Source: Bin80 sp965219915 | GTDB lineage: Bacteria > Bacteroidota > Rhodothermia > Rhodothermales > Bin80 | Assembly: GCA_965219915.1 (NCBI GenBank) | Contig: OZ244794.1 | Coordinates: 806,001 to 870,000, forward strand | DNA: 64,000 nt | Direction of reading: 5' to 3' | Shown here: positions 35,941 through 45,035 of the stretch, one piece after another | Position numbering within the stretch: position 1 is the first letter of the stretch | Layout: every line of letters begins with the position of its first letter | Made by a program: the position numbers and the translations under genes | The notes under the pieces: model-generated | Told to the model about the DNA's origin: nothing | Database searches by the model: none | What the model saw: the letters and a program-made list of their open reading frames with translations, nothing else

Positions 35941-38937
35941 TCATCGCAGATTGTAGCGCAGGCCGAAATAGAATTGTCTCGGGGCGAAATAGGTCTGCCA
36001 ACTTATATCATAGCCCGCAGCATCTTCCTGCGAGATCTCGCCGTCCTCCACATAATTCTTCACGGCTTCCGCATCAAAAATGACATCGCCAAAGGAACGG
36101 AGGTTCCGCGTGTTGAGCACATTTGTGATGTTAACATAGGCAGCGAGTGTGTGGCTGCCAGCAATGTGAAAGCTTTTCTCTAGCCGAAGGTCAAGGGTTT
36201 TTATAGGCGGCAGACGATGATTATCCCGTGTATCCGGCGGATCATCTGGGCCCACATACGTGAAGGTTCGACCACTTACAAAACTGAACAGTGCGCTCAG
36301 GCCTGTCCCTTCCAGGAGGGTGCTGACGAACGACCGTTTGGTGGTTTCGGGGTAGCGTACATAGAGGTTCGTTCTCAGAATATGGGGACGACTAAAAGTG
36401 GTTTCCATAGGTAAGCGCTTGGACACATCAATGTCATAGACATATTCCGGTATGCCCTCTTCATCATAGCGGATGGTGCCCGGTGTAGCGCGCCCCTGTG
36501 TAACTTTCGAGAAGCTATAGTTTGCATTGAGTGCGTACCAATGACTGTGGGCCGTGCGTGCAGTGATCTCGAAGCCTCGTGAATCACCATAGTCACCGGA
36601 GAAATTCGAAACATAAAAGACGTTCGGTGTAATGTCTCCGCGAAACGGGTCGTACATGTAAACACGGCGGTCGAAAATGCCTTGACGCGGCATGGTCTGA
36701 TCGAAGACATCCTTGTAGAACCCCGTCATATCGAGTACTATAAAATCCCCGAAGTTGTGCACAATTCCTACCTCGAACAGGACTGTTTTCTCTGGTTTGA
36801 GGGTATCAAGCGACAGTGTAACAACACGCTCGGGATCGCCGTCCAGAGAGGGAATGTGACGGGGTTCACGACCTTCTGCAGCAGCAGCGTCATCCTCGGC
36901 CATCTGACCTCTTACGATATACTCGGGTCGGAAATAGTTAAACTCGAACATCCGATCAAGCGGTGGCAGTTGATAAAAATGCCCGTAATTGAAATGCAGG
37001 ACGGTCTTGCTGGAAATCGGGAAGGACACGCCGATACGCGGGCTAACGCGGTGAAATGCACTAGTGGGTTCGCGAGGTTTGTTCAGGGCATTCTCAAAGG
37101 AGTACTTGACACGTCCGTTCTCATCAACCTGATCACGGTCGGCATCCAGTGCTGGATCAAAGTCAGGATCTACACTGAGATTGAATAGGTCACGGGTGGT
37201 GAACCAGTCTACGTTTGGATGAAAGAGGTCGTATCGAACGCCCACATTCAAAATCATGCTGTTGAATTCCATCTTGTCCTGCACATAGACGGCAAACTCA
37301 ATGGGATGATAGGTTTCATGCAGTCCACGATTCAGCCAGTACTCTGGATCCGTACTGAACGATGAGTACCGCCAGGAATAATTTTCCCTGAAAGTGTTGC
37401 GACGTAGCTCAATACCGGCCTTGATGAGATTGGCTTTGTTGAATTGCCAGTTGGCGCTACTTTCCAAGGACAGATCACCGACTTCCTGGTCTCGATCAAT
37501 GATAAATGACCAGGCATCGTAGGGCTCATCAGGGTAACCGTTGTAGCGTTGAAATCCAAACAATGTGGGGTTTTCGCTGACACCCAGACGGGTAAAATCG
37601 CTGGGCTTCTCGCGCATGTCAAGACGAAAGCGACTGATCTGTACGTCGTAGAAAAACCGGGGCGAAAGCGTGTGCGTCCATTCGGCACTGAAATGGGTGG
37701 TCTCGCTATCAAGGAGGGAACCCCATCCGCGATAGAATTTGACTTGTTGTATATAGTCACCGTTCTCTTGTAGCGTAGAGTGGCCAACACGGTTATAGAG
37801 CGCTCCAATTCTGAGTTTCATATTGGGACGCAGTTGAAGAACCACATTGCCCAGAATATCATCCAGTTCCCTATGATCTCTTGGACGCGGATAAGCGTAT
37901 GCTTCCCGTTTGAATTGGGATGCTACAAAAAAACTGGCTTTGGTCTGGTCCCGTGTAAAGATTGGTCCCCCCAAGCTCCCGTAAAGTTGATGGTCCGGGA
38001 TTTCGCGATAGTCATAAACCTGGGTGTTGCGAAGTGGCGTCCACCAACTGGGATCGAGTGTACCGTCATCAAGTGTATTGTCGAGGTATTCTTTTTGAGT
38101 CTCAGGATCATACAGATAGTTTCCAAAATGTCGCTTTCCTGCAGCACCATATGTGTATTCAAACGAGGCGCTGTATTGTGGACCACCTTCCCGGGTCACT
38201 ACATTGACGATACCGGACTGGGCTCCACCATATTGTGCCTCAAAGCCTCCGGTCAGAATCTGGATCTCCTGTACGGCATGCATATTGATGTTGGTGAAGG
38301 ATCCCCCCTGATCAGCGCGTCCCTCAACCAATGCCGTTGTACGGGCTCCGTCAAGAAACCAGAACACCTCTGTCTGATCTCCGCCGCGTACGGCATAGCG
38401 GCTTTCCCCTCGTCCTGATCCTCCGAGTCCACCAATGATCGGTTCAGGATCAAACAGCACTCCGGTCTGCAACATGAGTCCTTCACGGGCACTTCGTACA
38501 GGTAGTGCTCTCAGCTGCTGAATATCGAGATAATGGACGCTCGCGGTCTCATCCCGCTGGACTAGGGGCCGCTCCGCACTCACCAGGAGTTCGCCATCTA
38601 GTTCAATGGCCTCTGCACTCAGAGCAACATCTATACGTGTTGTCAGTCCGCTCTGAACGACGACATCTTCGACTATTACGGTCGCAAAGCCGAGCATCTC
38701 TACACGCAGCCGATAGAGGCCCGGAGAAACATTCAGTATCAGAAAATCACCATTCGCGTCGGCAGCAGCTCCTATTGTAGTCCCTTCAATGAGCACACTG
38801 GCTCCTGGCAGGATTTCACCAGTCTCCTGTTCCGTTATGGTTCCAACGATTTTTCCTGCGAAGGGGAGGTCAGGGGAGGCACCCGGGGCTGGCAGCTCCC
38901 ACAGCAGTATGAGTATTCCTAGGCAAATGATGCGCAT
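35941..38937 (-). CDS. TonB-dependent receptor with carboxypeptidase-regulatory-like extension
   Basis: A 998-residue outer-membrane transporter. Signal peptide (MRIICLGILILLWELPAPGA), then a CarboxypepD_reg-like beta-sandwich (GKIVGTITEQETGEILPGASV), the plug domain (VHYLDIQQLRALPVRSAREG, GGLGGSGRGESRYAVRGG) and a ~700-residue 22-stranded barrel ending in a Tyr-containing strand (FYFGLRYNLR). It should import a substrate too large for porins using TonB energy. I take ATG 38937 at the signal peptide; ATG 38949 and 38982 are alternatives. First gene of the PorV/GH38 transcript; no SusD-like gene accompanies it, so it is not a classic SusCD pair. Confidence 0.9.
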   Translation of the reverse strand: MRIICLGILILLWELPAPGASPDLPFAGKIVGTITEQETGEILPGASVLIEGTTIGAAADANGDFLILNVSPGLYRLRVEMLGFATVIVEDVVVQSGLTTRIDVALSAEAIELDGELLVSAERPLVQRDETASVHYLDIQQLRALPVRSAREGLMLQTGVLFDPEPIIGGLGGSGRGESRYAVRGGDQTEVFWFLDGARTTALVEGRADQGGSFTNINMHAVQEIQILTGGFEAQYGGAQSGIVNVVTREGGPQYSASFEYTYGAAGKRHFGNYLYDPETQKEYLDNTLDDGTLDPSWWTPLRNTQVYDYREIPDHQLYGSLGGPIFTRDQTKASFFVASQFKREAYAYPRPRDHRELDDILGNVVLQLRPNMKLRIGALYNRVGHSTLQENGDYIQQVKFYRGWGSLLDSETTHFSAEWTHTLSPRFFYDVQISRFRLDMREKPSDFTRLGVSENPTLFGFQRYNGYPDEPYDAWSFIIDRDQEVGDLSLESSANWQFNKANLIKAGIELRRNTFRENYSWRYSSFSTDPEYWLNRGLHETYHPIEFAVYVQDKMEFNSMILNVGVRYDLFHPNVDWFTTRDLFNLSVDPDFDPALDADRDQVDENGRVKYSFENALNKPREPTSAFHRVSPRIGVSFPISSKTVLHFNYGHFYQLPPLDRMFEFNYFRPEYIVRGQMAEDDAAAAEGREPRHIPSLDGDPERVVTLSLDTLKPEKTVLFEVGIVHNFGDFIVLDMTGFYKDVFDQTMPRQGIFDRRVYMYDPFRGDITPNVFYVSNFSGDYGDSRGFEITARTAHSHWYALNANYSFSKVTQGRATPGTIRYDEEGIPEYVYDIDVSKRLPMETTFSRPHILRTNLYVRYPETTKRSFVSTLLEGTGLSALFSFVSGRTFTYVGPDDPPDTRDNHRLPPIKTLDLRLEKSFHIAGSHTLAAYVNITNVLNTRNLRSFGDVIFDAEAVKNYVEDGEISQEDAAGYDISWQTYFAPRQFYFGLRYNLR

Positions 38938-39350
38938 GAATCCCGTCATGACTCCATTACAGTGTGTATTCCCTTGCTGCACCCGGGAGGGTTTCAGAGC
39001 GAAAACACCTGGACCGGCTCTCGAATGGTTCCTGTATCCAGATAGTTTGTTGTCTCTGGATAAAGTCGGCGTGCTTACTAATCTGCAGTTTTATGGCAGG
39101 ATGAAGCACATACGTGTCGTATTGTGCAGTATCATCACGGGGAGTAGACGGATGCTGTCTAATGTAAGGGATCACGGGGATGGCTTGATCTGGGTCAATC
39201 TCACTAATTGCCTGAATCATGGGCAGCATCCGACAAACACTTGCGGGGAATAAGGCTCACAGTGAGTATCCTGTACCGACAATCAAAAGTATACGGGATC
39301 TCATTACATTTACACAATATAGATACGATCTTTGAATAGTGGAAGGTTCC
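38938..39350. promoter_or_regulatory. Divergent regulatory region between TonB receptor and sugar-acid cassette
   Basis: About 410 bp separating the minus-strand receptor ATG (38937) and the plus-strand SDR ATG (39351). No protein-like frame was found. It must hold both promoters. A perfect 8-bp inverted repeat (39035-39062) lies about 100 bp from the receptor start and is listed separately. Plus-strand promoter elements near 39300-39330 (TTACATTTACACAATATAGATA) are AT-rich but not a clear match to a known consensus. Confidence 0.5.
39035..39062. promoter_or_regulatory. Perfect 8-bp inverted repeat, candidate operator
   Basis: TATCCAGA and TCTGGATA are exact reverse complements separated by 12 bases. 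Centre-to-centre spacing of 20 bp is compatible with two turns of DNA and a dimeric regulator, or with a transcript hairpin. It is located in the divergent region serving both uptake and catabolic genes, which is where a substrate-responsive regulator would be expected. No regulator gene is nearby. Confidence 0.35.
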
Positions 39351-40121
39351 ATGGTCTCGACTGCCAAACATGTTGTCGTAACGGGGGGTGCAAAAGGGAT
39401 AGGCGGGGCAACTGTCTCGCGATTTCTGGAGGACGGTGCATCCGTAACAATTTTGGATCTGGACGAGAAGCGGGCACGGGACCGGTTGGTCAACTTTGAG
39501 GATCGGAGCCTCTACATCCACTGCGATGTGTCCAAAGCAGATCAGGTTAAAGGAGCATTCAACCAGATTGATGCTCGATTCGGCGCGGTGGATGTTCTCG
39601 TCAACAATGCCGGAATTCAGCGCTACAGTACAGTCACAGATACGAGCGAGGAAGAGTGGGATCTGGTGATGAACGTAAACCTGAAGAGTGCTTTCCTTTG
39701 TTCAAAGTATGCGATTACGCTGATGCAAAAGCGTGGAAAGGGGGTCGTGATCAATGTCGCAAGTGTTCAGAGCTTTATTACGCAGCGTAAGGTTGCTCCG
39801 TACACGACGAGCAAGACGGCCATGTTGGGGCTGACGCGCAGTATTGCTGTGGATTATGCTCCTGATATCAGGGCGGTTGCTGTGTGCCCCGGTACAGTTG
39901 ATACGCCTATGCTCAGGTGGGCCGCCAATCAATCTCCTGATCCCGAAGAGGTCTACCGGGAGGTTCGTGAGATGCATTTGACTCAACGCATTGCAGAACC
40001 GGTGGAAATAGCTGATCTGATCTTTTATTTATCAAGTGACAAGGCCTCGTTTATTACTGGGCAAGCCATCCGGATAGATGGAGGACTGGGTTTGGTTGTA
40101 GCCGGGAGTGTACGCCAGTGA
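39351..40121 (+). CDS. SDR-family sugar dehydrogenase-like oxidoreductase
   Basis: A 256-residue classical short-chain dehydrogenase using NAD(P). Seen: TGGAKGIG (11-18), NNAG (85-88), catalytic Ser138, Tyr151 and Lys155 (APYTTSK), and CPGTVDTPM. An acidic residue after the second strand (LDLD) favours NAD. First gene of the cassette; it would oxidise a free aldose to its lactone, the substrate for the downstream SMP-30 protein. ATG 39351 is preferred to GTG 39339. Its end overlaps the next start by 4 bp. Confidence 0.88.
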   Translation: MVSTAKHVVVTGGAKGIGGATVSRFLEDGASVTILDLDEKRARDRLVNFEDRSLYIHCDVSKADQVKGAFNQIDARFGAVDVLVNNAGIQRYSTVTDTSEEEWDLVMNVNLKSAFLCSKYAITLMQKRGKGVVINVASVQSFITQRKVAPYTTSKTAMLGLTRSIAVDYAPDIRAVAVCPGTVDTPMLRWAANQSPDPEEVYREVREMHLTQRIAEPVEIADLIFYLSSDKASFITGQAIRIDGGLGLVVAGSVRQ

Positions 40122-41338
40122 AAATCAGCGATATCAAGGCGACGACGGTTACCGTCCCACTGGAAGCCCCACTACGTCATGCGGCCGGAGCGCACTGGGG
40201 ACGTTTTGTGCGGACTATTGTCGAGGTGGAAACCGACGAAGGAATCACCGGTCTGGGTGAAATGGGTGGCGGAGGTGAATCGGCGGAAGCTGCAATCAAA
40301 GGCCTCAAAACGCACCTTCTCGGACACGATCCAATGCAGTTGGAGGCGCTGTATTGGAAGATTTGCAACCCAACTGCATCGCTCTATAATAATCGAACCC
40401 AAATTCATGCAGCGATTGAGTTCGCCTGCATTGATATTATTGGCAAGAGTCTCGGTGTTCGGGCGTGTGACTTATTGGGCGGAGCGCTTCGCGAAAAGGT
40501 GCCATTTGCATCGTACCTGTTTTTCCGCTATCCCAACGAGGATACCGGACAGGGTGGAGAGGAAATGCCTGACGCTATGGTTCGGCACGCGCAATCGTTG
40601 GTAGAGCAGCATGGGTTTTCCACACACAAACTTAAGGCAGGTGTTTTTCATCCGGACCACGAATTAGAAGTTTTTCGGGCGCTTGCGGCGGCTTTTCCTA
40701 ACCACCGGGTTCGTATAGACCCCAACGCGGTATGGACCGTGGAAGAGGCAGTCCGCGTAGGACAGGCCATTGAGGATCTGAATAATGATTATTACGAGGA
40801 TCCGTGCTGGGGTATGGAAGGGATGCGTCGTGTCCGTGAATTTGTCCGCATACCAACAGCCACCAATACCGTAGTGGTGAACTTCGAGCAATTGGCGGCG
40901 TGCATCCACACCAATGCCGTTGATGTAATTCTATTGGATACTACGTTTTGGGGAGGTTTACGCCAGGCGTGGAAAGCAGGTGTAGTATGCAATACATTTC
41001 AGCGGGGCGTAGCCGTTCACAGTTCTGGTGAGCTTGGTATACAGCTTGCCACGATGCTGCATCTGGGTGCTGCCCTACCTAATCTGACCTTTGCCGCGGA
41101 CGCTCACTATCATCATCTGACCGATGATATAATCGTAGGTGGAAGGATGCCTTATGTTGATGGGTTCATTGCTGTTCCCGATGGACCTGGTCTCGGGATT
41201 GAGCTTGATCGTGACAAGGTGCTGCGCTATGCCGAGCTATTCAAAAAGCTGGGCCCTTACCCGTACGACCGTGATCCGCGACGTCCAGATTGGTACAGCA
41301 TCTGGCCGGAAACCCGTTGGGCCAAGCCGGGTGATTGA
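40118..41338 (+). CDS. Glucarate-dehydratase-subgroup enolase-superfamily sugar-acid dehydratase
   Basis: A 406-residue enzyme that removes water from an aldonate or aldarate to give a 2-keto-3-deoxy acid. The active-site set of the glucarate dehydratase subgroup is present: KxK (Lys171, Lys173 in HKLKAG), metal ligands Asp201, Glu227 and Asn250 (PTATN), and the Asp274/His301 dyad (HSSGELG). It is somewhat short and the sequence around the capping domain is not that of classic GlucD, so a different acid sugar is likely. Translationally coupled to the SDR by a 4-bp overlap. Confidence 0.85.
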   Translation: MKISDIKATTVTVPLEAPLRHAAGAHWGRFVRTIVEVETDEGITGLGEMGGGGESAEAAIKGLKTHLLGHDPMQLEALYWKICNPTASLYNNRTQIHAAIEFACIDIIGKSLGVRACDLLGGALREKVPFASYLFFRYPNEDTGQGGEEMPDAMVRHAQSLVEQHGFSTHKLKAGVFHPDHELEVFRALAAAFPNHRVRIDPNAVWTVEEAVRVGQAIEDLNNDYYEDPCWGMEGMRRVREFVRIPTATNTVVVNFEQLAACIHTNAVDVILLDTTFWGGLRQAWKAGVVCNTFQRGVAVHSSGELGIQLATMLHLGAALPNLTFAADAHYHHLTDDIIVGGRMPYVDGFIAVPDGPGLGIELDRDKVLRYAELFKKLGPYPYDRDPRRPDWYSIWPETRWAKPGD

Positions 41339-41377
41339 TGTGTAACTTTGACCATAAGGAAATAATCTTTTGGAGAT

Positions 41378-42252
41378 ATGTGTGGCAGTGCATTGTTGCC
41401 GATTGAGAAAGCATCTGTCTTCTGTGAAGGGCTTGATCATCCTGAGGGACTTGCCGTGCACCCGGACGGATCAATATGGGCAGGAGGGGAAGCGGGGCAG
41501 ATATATCGGATTTCTTCTGATGGAGAAGAGGTGGTCGAGGTGGCAAATACAGGAGGATTCATTCTGGGACTTGCATTTAGTCCTAATGCTGAGTGGCTTG
41601 CAGCTTGCGACTTGCTTAATCGGTGTGTCTGGCGGCTCGATCCCGGTTCGGGCGCGATATCCGAGTTTGCCGGTGGGGCAGGTAGAGGAGACAGATTCAA
41701 GATACCAAACTATGCCACGTTTGCTCGTGACGGTACGCTTTACGTTTCGGACAGCGGTACCTTTCGGCAGGTTGATGGGCGTATTCTACGATTTAAGCCT
41801 GATCAAAGTGGTCACGGGGAGGTTTGGCATCAAGGTCCATTCAATTTTGCCAACGGTCTTGCCCTTTCTCCTGGGGAGGAAGCTTTGTATGTAGTGTGCA
41901 GCTTTGACGCGAGCGTAGAGCGGATTGAAGTGGCACCGGACGGTCGTGCACGTAACCGTACACCGTTCGCCAGGCTTCCGAAAACGGTGCCTGACGGCCT
42001 TGCATTTGATGCAGCAGGCAATCTGTATGTGTCATGTTATGCCCCAATCACCTCTATCGCGTCATGCCCGATGGTAAAGTAGAACTCTTGATGGACGATT
42101 GGGAAGCTCATACACTGTCTAATCCCACAAATATTGCTTTCGGCGACTCAGGATTTGATCAACTCTTTACTGCCAACCTGGGACGTTGGCATCTCACGCG
42201 AATAGATTTAGGAGTTGAAGGGGCTAGGTTAGCGTGTCACCCACTGAGATGA
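41378..42252 (+). pseudogene. SMP-30/gluconolactonase-family protein, split by a one-base frameshift
   Basis: Six-bladed propeller lactonase that would open a sugar lactone. Metal-site residues typical of the family are visible: Glu in HPEGLAV, Asn in FANGLALSPGE, Asp in VPDGLAF. The frame starting at 41378 stops at 42082, while the last blade (PNHLYRVMPDGKVELL to the end) continues in another frame to 42252. Adding one base in the C4 run at 42042-42045 restores a 291-residue protein of normal family length, whose stop then overlaps the next ATG as ATGA. That geometry argues the intact gene is ancestral and the break is recent or a sequencing error. Confidence 0.8.
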
Positions 42253-43409
42253 AACCTGGTTTTTCTCATGATACCCTCCCCGTTTTTGGGCAGGCCTCCT
42301 GGCATTTGGCCACCCCGACTGTGGAGGCCTATCTAACGCAGCAGGGTGGTCATCTTGGTCCGATCCTTTTTCATTTTGAGGATCTTACAATTACTCCTTA
42401 TGCGTTGTGTCCCTGGGCTGAGGAAGACACGGATGATGCACTTCCCCCTCTTCTGAAAGTGCTTCGGGGTGATTTTTTCTGTATGCCATTTGGTGCTAAC
42501 GATGAGGCTTTCCAGGGCGAACATCATCCTCCACACGGTGAGACAGCAAATAACTTGTGGAAATTCGAAAGCATGGGCCAGTCGAGGGATATGTTTACAT
42601 TCCGGGCATCACTCGACACCTCGGTTCGACCGGGGCATGTAGACAAATGGATTTCCCTGCACAGCGGACATCACGCAGTCTATATTCGCCACCTAATATC
42701 CGGAATGGAGGGTCCCATGAGCTTCGGGCATCACGCGATGCTCAAATTCCCTGATACACCTGGTAGTGGTATTGTTACGACCAGTCCATTCCTGTATGGG
42801 CAAACGGCACCACAGCCTATCGAACTTCCCGAGGATCGAGGGTACTCGGTTTTGCAGCCGGGGACATCCTTTTCCTCGCTGGCGGATGTTCCTATGATAA
42901 CGGGTCAGTCAACCGATCTGAGCCGCTATCCTGCTCGAAAAGGCTATGAGGACCTAGTACTGCTTGTTTCCGATCCTTCGGTCGACATTGCTTGGACGGC
43001 CGTGACATTTCCAGGGGAAGGGTATGTGTGGTTTGCTCTAAAGGATCCCCTAATTCTAAAACAGACGGTTCTCTGGCTCTCCAATGGTGGCCGCCACTAC
43101 CCGCCCTGGAACGGGCGCCATACGAGTGTGATGGGCCTGGAGGAAGTGACTTCGTTCTTTCACTACGGTTTATCTCAGTCTGCTGAAAGTAATTTGCTTG
43201 CGGATCAAGGTCATGCCACTTGTTTTCATCTGGATAGCATGGTTCCGATGGACGTACGTTACATAATGGCCGTTGCCGAGATCCCAGAGGGTTTTGATTG
43301 TGTTGAAACGATCACTATGGGTTTAGACGAGAGCGAAGTACTGTTGAGGTCCGCGAGTGGAACAGAGGTGAGCGTCCGCCTCGATCTGACCTTTCTTCAA
43401 TCAGATTAA
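42249..43409 (+). CDS. Galactose-mutarotase-like-fold protein of unknown function
   Basis: A 386-residue cytoplasmic beta-rich protein, with His-rich HHPPHGETAN and the FGHHAMLKF segment suggestive of the aldose-1-epimerase/mutarotase-like supersandwich fold; I do not recognise a specific family. ATG 42249 gives an ATGA overlap with the restored SMP-30 reading frame and is preferred to GTG 42234. As last gene of the cassette it may interconvert anomers or serve as a sugar-binding enzyme for the same substrate. Confidence 0.6.
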   Translation: MKPGFSHDTLPVFGQASWHLATPTVEAYLTQQGGHLGPILFHFEDLTITPYALCPWAEEDTDDALPPLLKVLRGDFFCMPFGANDEAFQGEHHPPHGETANNLWKFESMGQSRDMFTFRASLDTSVRPGHVDKWISLHSGHHAVYIRHLISGMEGPMSFGHHAMLKFPDTPGSGIVTTSPFLYGQTAPQPIELPEDRGYSVLQPGTSFSSLADVPMITGQSTDLSRYPARKGYEDLVLLVSDPSVDIAWTAVTFPGEGYVWFALKDPLILKQTVLWLSNGGRHYPPWNGRHTSVMGLEEVTSFFHYGLSQSAESNLLADQGHATCFHLDSMVPMDVRYIMAVAEIPEGFDCVETITMGLDESEVLLRSASGTEVSVRLDLTFLQSD

Positions 43410-43794
43410 GACGAGGTTTTGTCTGTTTGCATCGGCAGGTTTTTGGTTGTGCGGGGAGTTTAGGCAATTTCCGATCTATTCAATAGACCTCCCAGATTCG
43501 GGTATACTATAGTCGGGACTACAAGAAGACTAGGTGTGTGCTTGTTTCCTTTCTATCACGGAGTCGATACACATGCTCTTTACTATGGCGGACCAACAAG
43601 AAGTACCGCACGATGCACCAGACCGTAATTTTGGCGGAATGTACCATGTGCCAGAGAGCGAGTAGTTGAGGGCAACAATGCGTACCGTCACTTCCCATGA
43701 ACCACAGCAAGCCCATTACGCTATCTTCATTATTTAGTGTTGCGTAGTGACGAGGCAATTACTCCCCTTAACGCGAAATATTTGTGTTCAAAAA
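43410..43794. other. 385-bp region without a confident gene
   Basis: Between the mutarotase-like gene and the CDF transporter. It holds a possible 30-codon frame at 43573-43665 (contains MADQQEVPHDAPDRNF) that ends in TAG; there is no homology I can name and no strong ribosome-binding site, so I do not call it a gene. A TATACTAT element near 43502 could be a -10. No terminator hairpin was found. Confidence 0.45.
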
Positions 43795-44814
43795 ATGTCC
43801 GATCAACATTCTCACTCGCATGGTGACTCCCATTCTCATGAAGGGAGTGGTTTATTAGATGGTCATACGCATGACCTCCGAGGGACAAGCAAGCGACGCT
43901 TGGTGTGGGCAATGGTTCTGGTTGTTGGCTACATGGTGGTTGAGATCGTAGCTAGCATTGTTTCTGGCAGTTTGGCTCTTTTGGCGCATGCGGGACATAT
44001 GCTGACGGATGCACTTTGTATTGGGATAGCGCTGGTAGCAATGCGTGTTGCGGAGAAAAGAGCCACAAAGCAGCACACCTACGGTTTCGAGCGCTATGAG
44101 GTTATGGCAGCGTTGGCTAATGCATTAGTTCTATGGCTGCTTGTTGGCGGGATTCTGATGGAAGCTTATGACCGTATTGTTGAACATGGACATGCTCATG
44201 ATCATGGTCATGATCATACTCCCGATGGTTTGATCATGACGATTGTTGGTCTACTTGGTTTTGTGGTCCATTTTGGAGCAGCGGTAATCTTGCACAGATC
44301 AGTTGATCACAGCGTGAATGTCGCGGGTGTCTACCAACATGTTAGAGCAGATCTACTAGGGTCGGTCGTGATTGCTATCTCTGGGGGGCTCATCTTGTGG
44401 AATCCGTGGGAATGGCTTGAGTTGTGGGTTGATCCAGTGCTTGGTGTAATACTGGGTATTGTGATCCTTGGTGGTACTTGGGGGCTCTTGAAACAGGTGT
44501 TCAGAGTTCTCTTGGAAGGGGTACCTAAGCATATTGACGTTCATGCACTATGTCGTTCAATTGAAACGCTACCGGGTGTGGTGGTTATTCACGACATACA
44601 TGTTTGGACGCTTTCGCAGGGCAGTGATGCTCTGACTGCACATGTAGTAATTGGTGAACACGTGACCGATCGGGAAGCGATGCTTGATCAGCTCAAGAAG
44701 ATTGTATCGGACCAGTACAAAATCAATCATATGACAATCCAGCTGGAGTCCAATGTGGCGAGATGCACCGAGGATCACCATGTAGATAATTTGCTGGCGC
44801 TTGTAGACTCCTGA
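43795..44814 (+). CDS. Cation diffusion facilitator (CzcD/ZitB type) metal exporter
   Basis: A 339-residue inner-membrane proton antiporter that exports Zn2+ or similar ions. It begins with a His-rich metal-binding tail (SHSHGDSHSHEGS), has six membrane segments with the HAGHMLTDA motif (segment II) and the paired HxxxD motif (VNVAGVYQHVRADLLGS, segment V), a second His-rich loop (HGHAHDHGHDH) between segments IV and V, and a cytoplasmic C-terminal ferredoxin-like domain. ATG 43795 is chosen because it starts the His tail; the frame upstream has no family similarity. Confidence 0.93.
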   Translation: MSDQHSHSHGDSHSHEGSGLLDGHTHDLRGTSKRRLVWAMVLVVGYMVVEIVASIVSGSLALLAHAGHMLTDALCIGIALVAMRVAEKRATKQHTYGFERYEVMAALANALVLWLLVGGILMEAYDRIVEHGHAHDHGHDHTPDGLIMTIVGLLGFVVHFGAAVILHRSVDHSVNVAGVYQHVRADLLGSVVIAISGGLILWNPWEWLELWVDPVLGVILGIVILGGTWGLLKQVFRVLLEGVPKHIDVHALCRSIETLPGVVVIHDIHVWTLSQGSDALTAHVVIGEHVTDREAMLDQLKKIVSDQYKINHMTIQLESNVARCTEDHHVDNLLALVDS

Positions 44815-45035
44815 TACTCATCTCGGATCAAGCAAAGGGCATCCCCTCTCAAGCTGTGAAGGCCGTAACCCGCGTACGAGTCCAAATTTTATAGTGGAAA
44901 ACAGTAGTTCAGCTCCGGTATTGAGTACAATCTGCGGTATGCTCAAGCAGATACAAACATCACTGTTATCTGGTCAGGATGCACATCCAACAAAACTGCA
45001 AAAATCCATATAGATCTGGAATCCGACAAGGATAA

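Noticed and set aside
43573..43665. Small 30-residue frame before the CDF gene
   Set aside because: No ribosome-binding site or known homologue; length is within chance expectation.
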